The notes: a model not told the origin generated them from the letters alone. 34,983 nucleotides of DNA from Bacteroidales bacterium (GCA_003446015.1 DMBU01000014.1:1-34983), one strand, 5' to 3'. Shown: positions 1 through 8,798, counted from the first letter of the stretch. Numbers and translations: made by a program.

Positions 1-86
1 CTTTTGACGAATGAGGCTTTTTAATTTAAACTACAATTATTTTTTCTATAGAATAGTTTGAAAAGGCATAAATAACTGCATAAAAG

Positions 87-119
87 TTTGTTTGCACAAA
101 TTGAATTCTGGAAGTTTTG
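87..119 (+). promoter_or_regulatory. Candidate Bacteroidota promoter for the mltF-like gene
   Basis: TTTG occurs at 87-90 and again at 91-94. AAGTTTTG at 112-119 matches the phylum's -7 consensus TAnnTTTG in all fixed positions but the first. The spacing is 21 or 17 bases, within the usual range. It lies just upstream of the first gene. This is a consensus match only, in AT-rich DNA. Confidence 0.35.
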
Positions 120-150
120 TAACAAAACATACTACATCTCGTAAAGTAAA

Positions 151-1605
151 TTGCAAAATCAAAAACTACACATTTTGAAAGAATTTATAAAAATTCTAAG
201 GATAACACTCATTCTTGTTTTACTATTAGCTTTTAGCACTTGTAAAGAAAAAGAGAAAGACTCTCTTGCTAATTTAAATTCGATTGAAAAAATTAGGAAA
301 AGAGGCAAGTTAATTGCTGTTATGGATTACAACTCTACAAATTATTTTATCTACAGAGGTGAACCAATGGGATATCAGTATGAGTTATTACAATTACTTG
401 CTGAGCATTTAGGTGTAAAGTTAGAGGTAAAAGTTGATAATGATGTAGATGAGAATTTTAAAATGTTAGAAGAAGGAAAATGCGATATTATTGGTATAAA
501 CCTTACAGTAACAAAGGAAAGATCAAAAGTTATTGATTTCACATATCCTCATAGTCAAACACACCAGGTGTTGGTGCAAAGGAAACCAGATAACTGGAAA
601 TCTCTTTCAGAAAATCAGCTTGATGCAATTTTATTGAGAAACCAATTGGATTTAGCAGGGAAAGTGGTTTATGTGCAAAAAGGAACCTCGTATGAACAAA
701 GAATGAGGAATTTATCAGATGAAATAGGAGATCATATTACTATTATTGACAAAAGCGATAAGGAAGTTGAAGAGTTAATTGAATTAGTCGCTACAGGAGA
801 AATTGATTATACTGTTGCTGATGAAAATGTTGCTTTGGTTAATCAAATATATTACCCTAATCTGGACGTTAAAACGGCTATTAGTTTTCCTCAAAATCTT
901 GCCTGGGGGGTCCGAAAAGGTGATGGTATTTTAAAAAATGAAATTAATCTTTGGTTAAAGGAGTTTAAGAAAACGACCCAATATGCATTAATATATAATA
1001 AGTATTTTAAAAATCCCCGATCTATTAAAATAGTAGAAAGTGATTTTTATGCTATAAATAGTGGAAAAGTTTCAGGATATGATGAATACATAAAAAAATA
1101 TAGTCAGGATATAAATTGGGATTGGAGACTTCTGGCATCGCTTATTTATCAGGAGTCGAGATTTAAACCTAATGTAAAATCATGGGCTGGTGCATATGGA
1201 CTAATGCAGTTGATGCCTACAACAGCGCGTCGTTTTGGAGTAAATAAGAGTTCATCTCCCGAAAAACAGATTAAGGCAGGTGTAGAATTTATTAAGTGGC
1301 TGGATAAAAGATTTGAAAAAAGAGGGATTACCGATGAGCAGGAAAAAATAAAATTCATACTGGCATCATATAATGTTGGATTAGGCCATATTCTTGATGC
1401 CCGAAGATTGGCTGAAAAGGAAGGTAAAGATCCTGATAAATGGGAAAATAATGTGGATGAATTTATCATAAAAAAATCACATCCAAAGTACTACAAAGAC
1501 CCCGTGGTTAAATATGGTTATTGTCGTGGATCAGAAACATACAATTATGTTATTGAGATTTTAGATCGATATGAACATTACAAAAACATTATACCTGAAA
1601 CATAG
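151..1605 (+). CDS. mltF: MltF-like membrane-bound lytic murein transglycosylase (lipoprotein)
   Basis: Probable lipoprotein that cleaves the MurNAc-GlcNAc bond of peptidoglycan to form 1,6-anhydro ends. The N-terminus has a hydrophobic signal ending in LLAFSTC (Cys31), followed by a Lys/Glu-rich stretch as in exported Bacteroidota lipoproteins. Residues about 45-290 form a family 3 solute-binding domain (GKLIAVMDYN, GYQYELLQLLAEHLGV, CDIIGINLTVTKER). Residues about 310-450 form an SLT domain with LLASLIYQESRF (catalytic Glu335), AYGLMQLMP and LASYNVGLGH. This domain order is that of E. coli MltF (518 aa); 484 aa is close. The start must be TTG: 151 as given, or TTG at 175, which leaves a cleaner signal peptide starting MKEFIKIL. 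Its last 17 bases overlap the end of the convergent NUDIX gene. Confidence 0.9.
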   Translation: MQNQKLHILKEFIKILRITLILVLLLAFSTCKEKEKDSLANLNSIEKIRKRGKLIAVMDYNSTNYFIYRGEPMGYQYELLQLLAEHLGVKLEVKVDNDVDENFKMLEEGKCDIIGINLTVTKERSKVIDFTYPHSQTHQVLVQRKPDNWKSLSENQLDAILLRNQLDLAGKVVYVQKGTSYEQRMRNLSDEIGDHITIIDKSDKEVEELIELVATGEIDYTVADENVALVNQIYYPNLDVKTAISFPQNLAWGVRKGDGILKNEINLWLKEFKKTTQYALIYNKYFKNPRSIKIVESDFYAINSGKVSGYDEYIKKYSQDINWDWRLLASLIYQESRFKPNVKSWAGAYGLMQLMPTTARRFGVNKSSSPEKQIKAGVEFIKWLDKRFEKRGITDEQEKIKFILASYNVGLGHILDARRLAEKEGKDPDKWENNVDEFIIKKSHPKYYKDPVVKYGYCRGSETYNYVIEILDRYEHYKNIIPET

Positions 1606-2221
1606 TATTGTTTTTCCTTACTATTTCAAGAAATTCAGAAAGAATCATGGCTGTTGCTCCCCAAATAGTTATATTGTCGGGATTATAAATTGGGGCAATA
1701 AAGGATAAATCACCATATTTAAATTCTTTTGAAGTGCAATTATCAGGATTTAATAAATCGTTAAGTCTAACTTCAATCACTTTTTTTACTTCCAAAGGAT
1801 CTATGTCGAAAAGAGGTGTTGTTTTGTGTATTCCTATAATGGGATAAACAATAAAATTACTCACAGGAATATGCAAAGGGGTTAATTGTCCATAAATATC
1901 AACCATCTCAGGATTTATACCGATTTCTTCATGTGTTTCACGAAGAGCAGTTTCGATGATGCTTTTATCGCCATCTTCATATTTCCCACCTGGAAATGAA
2001 ATTTGCCCACTATGAGGTCCATTATATTCTGTTCTTAGAATAAACGAAATATAAATTTCTTGATTTTTCTCATAAATTAAAATAAGAACTCCCGCATTTC
2101 GACTCTTTTCACTTGATTTGAAATGATTTCTCACACCAGGAGCCATTTTTATCTGGGCTTTTTCTCCGGGTAAGTCTTTTTTAAGTTCTTCTTTTAAATC
2201 TTTTAAAAAATCAGTGTACAT
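1589..2221 (-). CDS. NUDIX hydrolase, CoA diphosphatase (NudL/Pcd1) type
   Basis: Probably hydrolyses CoA or acyl-CoA derivatives to phosphopantetheine and 3',5'-ADP. Residues 58-79 carry the signature of the CoA-pyrophosphatase subfamily (ISFILRT, then PHSGQISFPGG). The NUDIX box follows, with RETHEEIG at 94-101 providing the metal-binding glutamates Glu98 and Glu99. As in NudL, the spacing between GG and RE departs slightly from the classical box. At 210 aa it has the usual length. The stop codon lies inside the 3' end of the convergent mltF-like gene (17-base overlap). The gatD gene ends 142 bases upstream, so co-transcription is possible but not shown. Substrate is inferred from subfamily motifs; other nucleotide diphosphates cannot be excluded. 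Confidence 0.88.
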   Translation of the reverse strand: MYTDFLKDLKEELKKDLPGEKAQIKMAPGVRNHFKSSEKSRNAGVLILIYEKNQEIYISFILRTEYNGPHSGQISFPGGKYEDGDKSIIETALRETHEEIGINPEMVDIYGQLTPLHIPVSNFIVYPIIGIHKTTPLFDIDPLEVKKVIEVRLNDLLNPDNCTSKEFKYGDLSFIAPIYNPDNITIWGATAMILSEFLEIVRKNNTMFQV

Positions 2222-2363
2222 GAATATTCTTAAGAATCTTTATGAACAGAATTTAGGTTTTTAGTTAATCAAAATCGTATTGCTCCAACTCTTCTTTTTA
2301 ATTACATAATGGCTAATACTTATATAAAGAATTAAGCCAACGTTTTGTTCATCTATAGTTTAC

Positions 2364-3749
2364 TTACTTTCTAAACTTTTTTATAAATTCTTCGACTTCC
2401 GGAACTCCTCCTTGATAAATTAAATAACCATTATAAGGCTCCCGGGAAGTTGTTTCATCATTAATTGGAGTAAGCATTATTTCTTTTACTTTTTTTGGAT
2501 CATTTGTTTGACCTAAGGCCCAACCTAATTTAATGTAAGCAACTTCTGGAATCATATTTTCAGCAGGAATTACACCTTTAGCCATTAAATCGCGACCTGT
2601 ATCATAAACAAACATATGAACAAATCCCCATAGTGTTTGAACTGTCATGTAAATGTGTACTCCTTTTTTAGAAGCTCGTTCAATTGCATCATAAATAGGT
2701 TTATTAACGTGGCCAAGACCTGTACCAGCAATTACAATACCTTTATAACCATTATCGACTAAACTGTCAATAATGTCGGGTTGCATATTTGGATAATAGT
2801 ACACAATGGTTACTTTTTCTTCAAAGTAAGGCAGTATTTTAACTTTTCTATCTTTTCTCCTGGGGTTGTAATCTTTTTTAATGGGTTTTACTTCACCTCT
2901 TTTTACGGTTGCCAAAGGAACATCTCCAATGGTTCGGAATGTTGATCGATAAGAGGAGTGCATTTTTCGAACACGTGTTCCACGATGTAAAAATCCATAT
3001 TCGTCGGATGTAGGGCCAAACATACAAACCATTACTTCTGCAATATCTGAATGACCGGCAGTATAGGCTGCATGCATTAAATTTAATGCAGCATCAGAAG
3101 AAGGTCTGTCGGATGATCGTTGTGATCCCACTAAAACGATTGGAATTGGGGAATCTTGAATCATAAACGTTAAAGCTGCAGCAGTATGACCAAGGGTATC
3201 GGTTCCGTGTCCAATGATAATTCCATCGATACCATTCTCTATTTCTTTACCAATAGCAATTGCTAAAGCTTTATATTGCTCAGGGCCCATATTCTCACTA
3301 AAAACAGCAAAGATTTTTTCAGTAGTTAGGTTGCAAATATCAGCAAGTTCAGGCACTGCTCCGTAAAGTTCGCCCGGTGAGAAAGCCGGAATAACAGCAC
3401 CAGTCCTGTAATCTAAACGAGACGCAATGGTACCTCCGGTTCCAAAAAGTTTTACACTTGGCATTCCTTTCGTGTAAGGGAATTCCTTTTCAGGGATTTT
3501 GTAATTAGCTTTTTGGTAGCCGGTTTCTTTCATATCCTTAATAGTTATAATATCAATTCCGATATTATAACCAGTAATAATTTTTAAAACAATGTGTTTA
3601 TCATCATCATTTTCAGCTCTTGGGAGCACGGTTCCTGTAAAAACACCACGCGTAGTTTCGATGGTTGCCTGTCCCCAAACACGAACATTATACTTTTTTA
3701 GTATTTCTAGTGCTTTGCCTTTATATCCTTGAAAAATATCTTCGCTCAT
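2364..3749 (-). CDS. gatD: Glu-tRNA(Gln) amidotransferase subunit D (archaeal-type GatD)
   Basis: The glutaminase subunit of GatDE, which releases ammonia from Gln or Asn for conversion of Glu-tRNA(Gln) to Gln-tRNA(Gln). Residues 1-90 resemble the GatD-specific N-terminal domain absent from plain asparaginases. From 97 on there is an L-asparaginase fold with GTGGTIAS (Thr107), HGTDT (Thr183, Asp184) and Lys262 in RVRKMHSS. These match the catalytic Thr/Thr/Asp/Lys set known for archaeal GatD. TVQTLWG and GVIPAENMIPEVAYIKL are also GatD-like. Length, 461 aa, is close to the archaeal 435-440. It lies 50 bases after gatE on the same strand, so the two subunits are probably made from one transcript. 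All catalytic residues are intact. GatDE was described as archaeal, so its presence among Bacteroidota genes suggests ancient transfer. Confidence 0.93.
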   Translation of the reverse strand: MSEDIFQGYKGKALEILKKYNVRVWGQATIETTRGVFTGTVLPRAENDDDKHIVLKIITGYNIGIDIITIKDMKETGYQKANYKIPEKEFPYTKGMPSVKLFGTGGTIASRLDYRTGAVIPAFSPGELYGAVPELADICNLTTEKIFAVFSENMGPEQYKALAIAIGKEIENGIDGIIIGHGTDTLGHTAAALTFMIQDSPIPIVLVGSQRSSDRPSSDAALNLMHAAYTAGHSDIAEVMVCMFGPTSDEYGFLHRGTRVRKMHSSYRSTFRTIGDVPLATVKRGEVKPIKKDYNPRRKDRKVKILPYFEEKVTIVYYYPNMQPDIIDSLVDNGYKGIVIAGTGLGHVNKPIYDAIERASKKGVHIYMTVQTLWGFVHMFVYDTGRDLMAKGVIPAENMIPEVAYIKLGWALGQTNDPKKVKEIMLTPINDETTSREPYNGYLIYQGGVPEVEEFIKKFRK

Positions 3750-3799
3750 TATATTTTAATTTGAATAACTGCCTTTAAGCAGAAGGGTTTACAATGATT

Positions 3800-5791
3800 T
3801 TAATTTTCTTCTATTGCTTTAGCTAATTGATCCGGAGCAATATTACCTACTGCGGTTTTTTGCAATTCTCCCATAATCCAATGCTTGGCAACCTGATCAT
3901 CATTTGAGATTTTTATCTCTTGAAATTTTTGCTTTAAAAACGGAATCTTAGATACGATTTCTTCTTTGGGCAAGGGTTTAAAATTTATACTTGTAAGAAT
4001 AGAATCGAAATCCATTTTTGGATATTGATAAACCACAGGAAGCATTTTCTTGCTTAATTGTATTTCCAGTTTTTTATCAATAAGATATTTTAAGAGATCA
4101 TAAATCTTGTCATATTCAAAATTGTTAGCAGATTCGTAATGTCCTTCAACAAATTTTAATCTGTGCCCAATAAAAGTTCCCACAAAAACAGGATTAAGTT
4201 TTAAATCTTTAATAATTTTTTCAATAAGAGGATATAAGTTGTTCCTAAAGATAAAAGTATAAGTATCTTCGGGAATATTCCATTTTTTAAGCTGATTGTA
4301 TCTGTCTATTACATCAGTAGGAACAGTTTTGCTTAGCTTTTCAATGTATTTGTCTTCTAAAGGTATTGGCGCTGAATCCGTATCGGGATACATTCGGTCA
4401 GCACCCGGAAGAACTCTTTCGAAAATGGTAGTTCCATCCGAAAACGATTTTCGGGTTTCTTTTGGTACACCTTTGAAAGCCATTTTACAGCGTTCTTCAA
4501 TCGTTTCTAATGCTGTGGGAATATCTTTATCCGGAGCCCAGAAAATAATTTGAGCATCATTTTCACTTGCATTGAATAGCTCTTTTATTTTAGAGAAGTT
4601 TTCTTCAATTACTTTCGGATTTAATTCTTCCGAATGAATCATATTGGGCCTTTCTAAACAAGCAATAACTTTTAATCGATCTGCAATTTCATCGGCAAAT
4701 ATTTTACCGGGCTGGGTAAAATGCGATAAAATTCCTTTAAAATTTGAAAGATTTACTGCAATAATTCTGTACTTATCGATTAGTCCTTCAATTATTGGTT
4801 CGTATTTTAAATCAAAATCACGATAATCAATTTCCTGATGTTGGATTTTCCATTTTGAAGTATCTTTTATTATATCGTTTAGTTTGTTTCTAACATTTAA
4901 CAAGGCCCATTGGCGGAAAGCTTCGTTATGAGATAATTCAGGAATTAATTTATTATATGATACTCCTTTAATTTCTACGCGGGTTCCTCCTTTGCAGCTC
5001 ACATTAACATCTTCTCGACCGGCACCACTTCCAACACGAACTCTGCCTGTGCTTCTGTTTAAAAATCGAATGTATTCGGCAGCTTCTTTAAGTTCATCAG
5101 GAGTATACATTTCAGGATATGTAACCGTTTCGATTAGGGGCATTCCTAAACGGTCGGTCTTATATATGCGAGTATGACGAATATCGGAGATTTCTCTGCA
5201 TGAGTCCTCTTCAATACTTAATTGAATTAACCGTACTTTTTTATTTTTCAATGGAATTTCTCCTTCGACACCAAGAATGGCAGTACGTTGAAAACCTGTT
5301 GGGATGCTTCCATCCAAATATTGTTTACGGGTTATGTGAACTTCACCTACTATATTTAACTTACATAATAATGAAATTTCTAATGCATACTCAAGAGCTT
5401 CTCTATCTACTTTAAAAGGAGGAGTATCATCTATTTCGTATGTACACGCAGTTTTATTATTTATTCTATAAACTATTTCTTTGCGGGTTTTATATTCCAT
5501 TAAAGCAGTTCCGTCATATTCTCCAAGCTCACTTAATGTTGGGCGCATATGACGAATAATTTCTGCGTTATAATCATTATGATTGTGAAAAATGCCAGCT
5601 GGACAATGACAAAATAATTTTTCTTTGGTTTTTAATTGTTGATGAACTTCTAATCCTGACATAAAGCCAATGCGCTCGTAATCAGCTTTTGTAGCTTTCT
5701 TTCGGGGAACATATCCAATTTCCTGTCGGGTTTGCTCATAGTTCTTTTGAGGGGTGAACTCGATAGATTCCGGGGACTTATCTTTTTTCAT
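3800..5791 (-). CDS. gatE: Glu-tRNA(Gln) amidotransferase subunit E (archaeal-type GatE)
   Basis: The kinase/transamidase subunit of GatDE: it phosphorylates the gamma-carboxyl of Glu on tRNA(Gln) and amidates it with ammonia from GatD. The GatB/GatE cradle domain starts at IGFMSGLEVHQQL (41-53), followed by a Cys-x-Cys at 61-63 and DGSIPTGFQRT, IEEDSCR, PLIETVTYPEM. After VEIKGVS (about 272) comes an insertion of roughly 120 residues resembling the AspRS-like domain, ending near DTDSAPIPLE. This insertion separates GatE from bacterial GatB. A helical tail domain follows, closing with MGELQKTAVG. At 663 aa it is longer than GatB (about 480) and near archaeal GatE (about 620). It is the first gene of the gatE-gatD pair and is preceded by a 348-base non-coding stretch. 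Confidence 0.93.
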   Translation of the reverse strand: MKKDKSPESIEFTPQKNYEQTRQEIGYVPRKKATKADYERIGFMSGLEVHQQLKTKEKLFCHCPAGIFHNHNDYNAEIIRHMRPTLSELGEYDGTALMEYKTRKEIVYRINNKTACTYEIDDTPPFKVDREALEYALEISLLCKLNIVGEVHITRKQYLDGSIPTGFQRTAILGVEGEIPLKNKKVRLIQLSIEEDSCREISDIRHTRIYKTDRLGMPLIETVTYPEMYTPDELKEAAEYIRFLNRSTGRVRVGSGAGREDVNVSCKGGTRVEIKGVSYNKLIPELSHNEAFRQWALLNVRNKLNDIIKDTSKWKIQHQEIDYRDFDLKYEPIIEGLIDKYRIIAVNLSNFKGILSHFTQPGKIFADEIADRLKVIACLERPNMIHSEELNPKVIEENFSKIKELFNASENDAQIIFWAPDKDIPTALETIEERCKMAFKGVPKETRKSFSDGTTIFERVLPGADRMYPDTDSAPIPLEDKYIEKLSKTVPTDVIDRYNQLKKWNIPEDTYTFIFRNNLYPLIEKIIKDLKLNPVFVGTFIGHRLKFVEGHYESANNFEYDKIYDLLKYLIDKKLEIQLSKKMLPVVYQYPKMDFDSILTSINFKPLPKEEIVSKIPFLKQKFQEIKISNDDQVAKHWIMGELQKTAVGNIAPDQLAKAIEEN

Positions 5792-6057
5792 AGTTTGTAG
5801 TATGTTTTTAGAATACTTTAAGCAAATTAAATTGCTTTGAAAGTTCGTTAAATTAGTAAAAAAAAAGTGAGATAAGAAATCTAAACTTTGAACAGGATAT
5901 AAACACTCTTGAATTATTAAAACCGGAAAAAACTAAAACGCTCATTCTGTACTGCAAACCCTTCCTTGTTAAATGTTGCTGGTTGATTTTAAGATAAAGA
6001 ATTAATACATCTTTTATGTTGTTAATCATAAAAACTAAAACGAAATGTAAAAGAATG

Positions 6058-6085
6058 TTAACTAGAAACGAGTACCTCGTGTTAA
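6058..6085. other. Bulged inverted repeat upstream of gatE
   Basis: TTAAC (6058-6062) pairs with GTTAA (6081-6085), and ACGAG (6068-6072) with CTCGT (6076-6080). The loop is TAC, and a five-base bulge (TAGAA) lies on one side. No clear T-run follows directly. It could be a weak terminator of the permease gene, a structured 5' end of the gatE leader, or a protein-binding site. Confidence 0.4.
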
Positions 6086-6090
6086 GATTG

Positions 6091-6123
6091 CAAAATTAGA
6101 AGCAAAATATCTAGTGAATGAAA
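6091..6123 (-). promoter_or_regulatory. Candidate promoter for gatE-gatD
   Basis: On the minus strand, TAATTTTG (plus-strand 6091-6098) matches all fixed positions of TAnnTTTG. TTTC, 21 bases further upstream (6120-6123), is a 3/4 match to the -33 TTTG. It is the only such match I found in the gap. Transcription would start close to 6083. Confidence 0.4.
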
Positions 6124-6139
6124 GATTTCCTATTCTTTG

Positions 6140-7384
6140 TTAATTAAACCGAATGGTTTTCTCGGGACTTAAGCGTGAAATAATATAAGATGGAACAAGA
6201 AGCATGATAATAGTTATTATTAAAGTTCCGGAATTAAGTGCTAAGATATGCCAGATTTTTAAATTAATTGGAACGGCGTCTAAGTAGTATGATGTTGGAT
6301 CAAGTTTTAAGATATGAAATTGAGCTTGCAAAACACATATAGCAATACCTATAAAATTTCCCCAAAGCAGGCCTTTTGAAATTAAAAATCCCGACTGATA
6401 TAAAAAGATTTTTCGAATCGACCAGTTTTTTGTTCCAATTGCCTTAAGTATACCAATCATATTCGTGCGTTCAAGAATTAAAATTAATAATCCCGAAACC
6501 ATATTGAATCCAGCAACAGAAATCATTAAAATAAGAATAATCCATACATTCATATCGGTAAGGTCGAGCCAATCAAACATTTGAGGATATTTTTCTTTAA
6601 TACTTAATACTTTTAGTTTTGTACCATCCGGATTAAAATGAAAACCAACAATACTTCGAACATCATCGGTCATTTTATCCAATTGTGAAAAATCTTCAAT
6701 GCTAACTTCAAACCCGCTTATTTGGTCATCGGTCCAATTGTTTAATTTCTGAATATGTTTAATATCAACTAAAGCGAATTTTTCGTCAAACTCACTTAAA
6801 CTTGTTTCATATATCCCGGAAATAACAAAAGAGCGCATTCTTGGTGGTTGTTGAATAAAATAAGCACCAATTTTATCACCAACATTTAGCTGCAGAAGAT
6901 TGGCTATATGGGCTGAAATTAGGATTTCGTTCGTGTTGATAGAGTCGGTTATTCTAAATGATTTGCCTGCAATCATATTCTGGTCAAAAAACGACCAGTC
7001 GAAGTTACTTCCAACTCCCTTTAAAACAACTCCAGCAAAATCTGTTTGTGTTTTTATTATTCCTGCTTTAATTGCAAATTCCTGTATGTTTTTAATCCCA
7101 GATAATTCATTTATATCGTTGTAAAAAGCTTGTTGTTTGTTTACGGGAGATGTTTCGAAGGAAATGTTCGAGTCGTAATTAACAATTTGAATATGAGATC
7201 CAAATCCAATTACTTTATTGCTGATCTCAGATTTAAAACCTGTAACTATTGCAACAGAAAGAATCATTACAGCCAAACCCAAAGCAATTCCTATAACTGC
7301 TATGGTAACTATAGGTTGTGATATTCCTTTTTTTACTGATTTATCTGAGAAAATCCGACGAGCAATAAAAAGTTCAGTATTCAA
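6140..7384 (-). CDS. ABC transporter permease, LolC/LolE-like (MacB/FtsX fold)
   Basis: Inner-membrane permease of the type 4-TM ABC family. In LolCDE this type releases outer-membrane lipoproteins from the inner membrane. The N-terminus has the LolC/E start (FIARRIFSD), a first membrane helix at about 22-48, a periplasmic MacB-like domain to about 275, and three C-terminal helices near 279-303, 325-350 and 385-408. GGAKGIG-type FtsX features appear as MIGILKAIGTKNWSIRKIF. Length (414 aa) equals that of LolC/E. No ATPase gene (LolD) is adjacent, which is common in Bacteroidota. It diverges from the NamZ gene over a 172-base spacer and has a good candidate promoter 26 bases before its ATG. The substrate is inferred; a general FtsX-type permease is the alternative. 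Confidence 0.85.
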   Translation of the reverse strand: MNTELFIARRIFSDKSVKKGISQPIVTIAVIGIALGLAVMILSVAIVTGFKSEISNKVIGFGSHIQIVNYDSNISFETSPVNKQQAFYNDINELSGIKNIQEFAIKAGIIKTQTDFAGVVLKGVGSNFDWSFFDQNMIAGKSFRITDSINTNEILISAHIANLLQLNVGDKIGAYFIQQPPRMRSFVISGIYETSLSEFDEKFALVDIKHIQKLNNWTDDQISGFEVSIEDFSQLDKMTDDVRSIVGFHFNPDGTKLKVLSIKEKYPQMFDWLDLTDMNVWIILILMISVAGFNMVSGLLILILERTNMIGILKAIGTKNWSIRKIFLYQSGFLISKGLLWGNFIGIAICVLQAQFHILKLDPTSYYLDAVPINLKIWHILALNSGTLIITIIMLLVPSYIISRLSPEKTIRFN

Positions 7385-7410
7385 AATGCTTACTTTATTT
7401 AAGATTCTTA

Positions 7411-7440
7411 CAAATGTAGCAAAATTTAAAAAATTAAAAA
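7411..7440 (-). promoter_or_regulatory. Candidate promoter for the LolC/E-like permease
   Basis: Minus-strand TACATTTG (plus-strand 7411-7418) fits TAnnTTTG exactly. A T-run (plus-strand AAAAA, 7436-7440) about 18 bases upstream gives a 3/4 fit to TTTG. The 26-base distance to the start codon predicts a short leader of about 20 bases. Confidence 0.45.
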
Positions 7441-7556
7441 GGCCTTAAAATATCTTAAATACCTAAAATACGGTGTTATTTTGTTAATCCATAAGTGATT
7501 TAATACAGGTTTTGAAAATAAAATTATTAATTTAGGCTTTTTTATAAGCTGATCAG

Positions 7557-8750
7557 ATGAAACAAACAAAATATTTCTTATTTCTTGGAGTATTATTTTT
7601 TACCAGTTGTATACTTCATTCTTCTGAAAAAGGAAGTCTGCGAATTAAAACAGGAGCAGAACAAACTGAAAAATATTTGAGCCTCTTAAAAGATAAAAAA
7701 ATAGCCGTTGTAGCAAACCATTCTACGAATATTAATGGTTCACATTTAGTTGATTCCTTGTTAAGTTTGGGAGTAGATATCGTTAAAATTTTTAGTCCCG
7801 AACATGGTTTTAGAGGACTTGCTGATGCAGGTGAACATGTAAAAAATTATATTGATGAAAAAACCGGATTGCCTGTTATTTCATTGTACGGGAGTAGTAA
7901 AAAGCCGGATTTAAGCGATTTAGAAGGAATTGATTTAGTTGTTTTTGACCTGCAAGACGTAGGTGTTCGTTTCTATACGTACATTTCAACAATGCATTAT
8001 GTGATGGAAGCTTGTGCAGAAATGAATCTTCCATTATTGATTTTAGATCGTCCAAATCCAAATGGGTTTTACGTTGATGGTCCGGTTTTAGATTCCGCTT
8101 ATGAATCTTTTGTTGGGATGCATCCTGTACCCATTGTTCATGGAATGACGGTTGCTGAATATGCCCGGATGATTAATGGCGAAAACTGGTTAAAGGACAG
8201 CCTGAAATGCAATTTATCTTTTATTGAGTGTGCAAATTATACGCATGATTCTTTGTACGAATTACCTGTAAATCCTTCACCTAACTTACAAAATATGCTT
8301 GCCATTTATTTGTATCCCTCCTTAGGTTTTTTTGAAGGTACTAGCTTAAGTGTAGGTCGCGGTACTGAATTCCCTTTTCAGGTTTTTGGCGGACCTGATA
8401 TGGGAAATGTTGAATTTACATTTACTCCTAAAAGTGTAGATGGTGCGAGTAAAAATCCAAAAAATCAAGATTTACAATGCTATGGCGTTGATTTAAGAAG
8501 TATCCATATTCAGGATATTGTTAATCAGAAAAAAATTAATCTGGAATGGATACTTTTTGCATATCAAAATGTAAAAAATAAAAAGGTTTTTTTTAATACT
8601 TTTTTTTATAATATTTCCGGTAATAATCAACTAAAAGACCAAATAATACAAGGACAATCAGATGCTGAAATTAGAGAGAGCTGGCGATCAGATTTGGAAA
8701 AGTTTAAAGAGAAACGAAATAAGTATTTAATCTATAAGGATTTTGAGTGA
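7557..8750 (+). CDS. namZ: NamZ-like exo-beta-N-acetylmuramidase lipoprotein (DUF1343)
   Basis: A DUF1343 protein; the characterised Bacillus member (NamZ/YbbC, family GH171) removes MurNAc from the non-reducing end of peptidoglycan fragments. A lipoprotein signal runs to FFTSC (Cys18), so this version is probably membrane-anchored. Family motifs are VVANHST (51-57), FSPEHGFRG (79-87, with the conserved Glu-His pair 82-83), DLQDVGVRFYTY (131-142), LDRPNPNG (163-170) and the GTSLSVGRGTEFPF stretch in the second half. Length, 397 aa, is that of the family and both ends look complete. No other MurNAc-use gene is next to it. It ends ahead of a shared terminator facing the aminotransferase gene. 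Confidence 0.9.
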   Translation: MKQTKYFLFLGVLFFTSCILHSSEKGSLRIKTGAEQTEKYLSLLKDKKIAVVANHSTNINGSHLVDSLLSLGVDIVKIFSPEHGFRGLADAGEHVKNYIDEKTGLPVISLYGSSKKPDLSDLEGIDLVVFDLQDVGVRFYTYISTMHYVMEACAEMNLPLLILDRPNPNGFYVDGPVLDSAYESFVGMHPVPIVHGMTVAEYARMINGENWLKDSLKCNLSFIECANYTHDSLYELPVNPSPNLQNMLAIYLYPSLGFFEGTSLSVGRGTEFPFQVFGGPDMGNVEFTFTPKSVDGASKNPKNQDLQCYGVDLRSIHIQDIVNQKKINLEWILFAYQNVKNKKVFFNTFFYNISGNNQLKDQIIQGQSDAEIRESWRSDLEKFKEKRNKYLIYKDFE

Positions 8751-8798
8751 TTGCTATGTACATTCTTCTGTGTTGAGCAAAATAAAGTTACACATAGA

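Larger units (their letters stand above)
5792..6139. other. Intergenic region: leader of gatE / 3' region of the permease gene
   Basis: This is the only gap over 300 bases in the window. It is AT-rich, with no gene I can support. It holds one bulged hairpin (6058-6085) and one good minus-strand -7 element (6091-6098). If that element is the gatE promoter, the mRNA leader is about 290 bases. I see no tRNA, riboswitch or T-box core that I recognise. Confidence 0.6.

Noticed and set aside
2226..2237. 12-base perfect palindrome ATTCTTAAGAAT upstream of the NUDIX gene
   Set aside because: AT-rich, short and without a second copy noticed; expected by chance in this composition, so not listed as an operator.
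2364..3749. Call as a plain L-asparaginase
   Set aside because: The GatD-specific N-terminal domain and the adjacent gatE gene decide for the amidotransferase subunit.
3800..5791. Call as bacterial GatB
   Set aside because: Too long (663 aa), carries the AspRS-like insertion, and no gatA or gatC is nearby.
5792..6139. Search for a tRNA, T-box or CRISPR repeats in the largest gap
   Set aside because: No cloverleaf, no T-box core and no regularly spaced repeats seen by eye.
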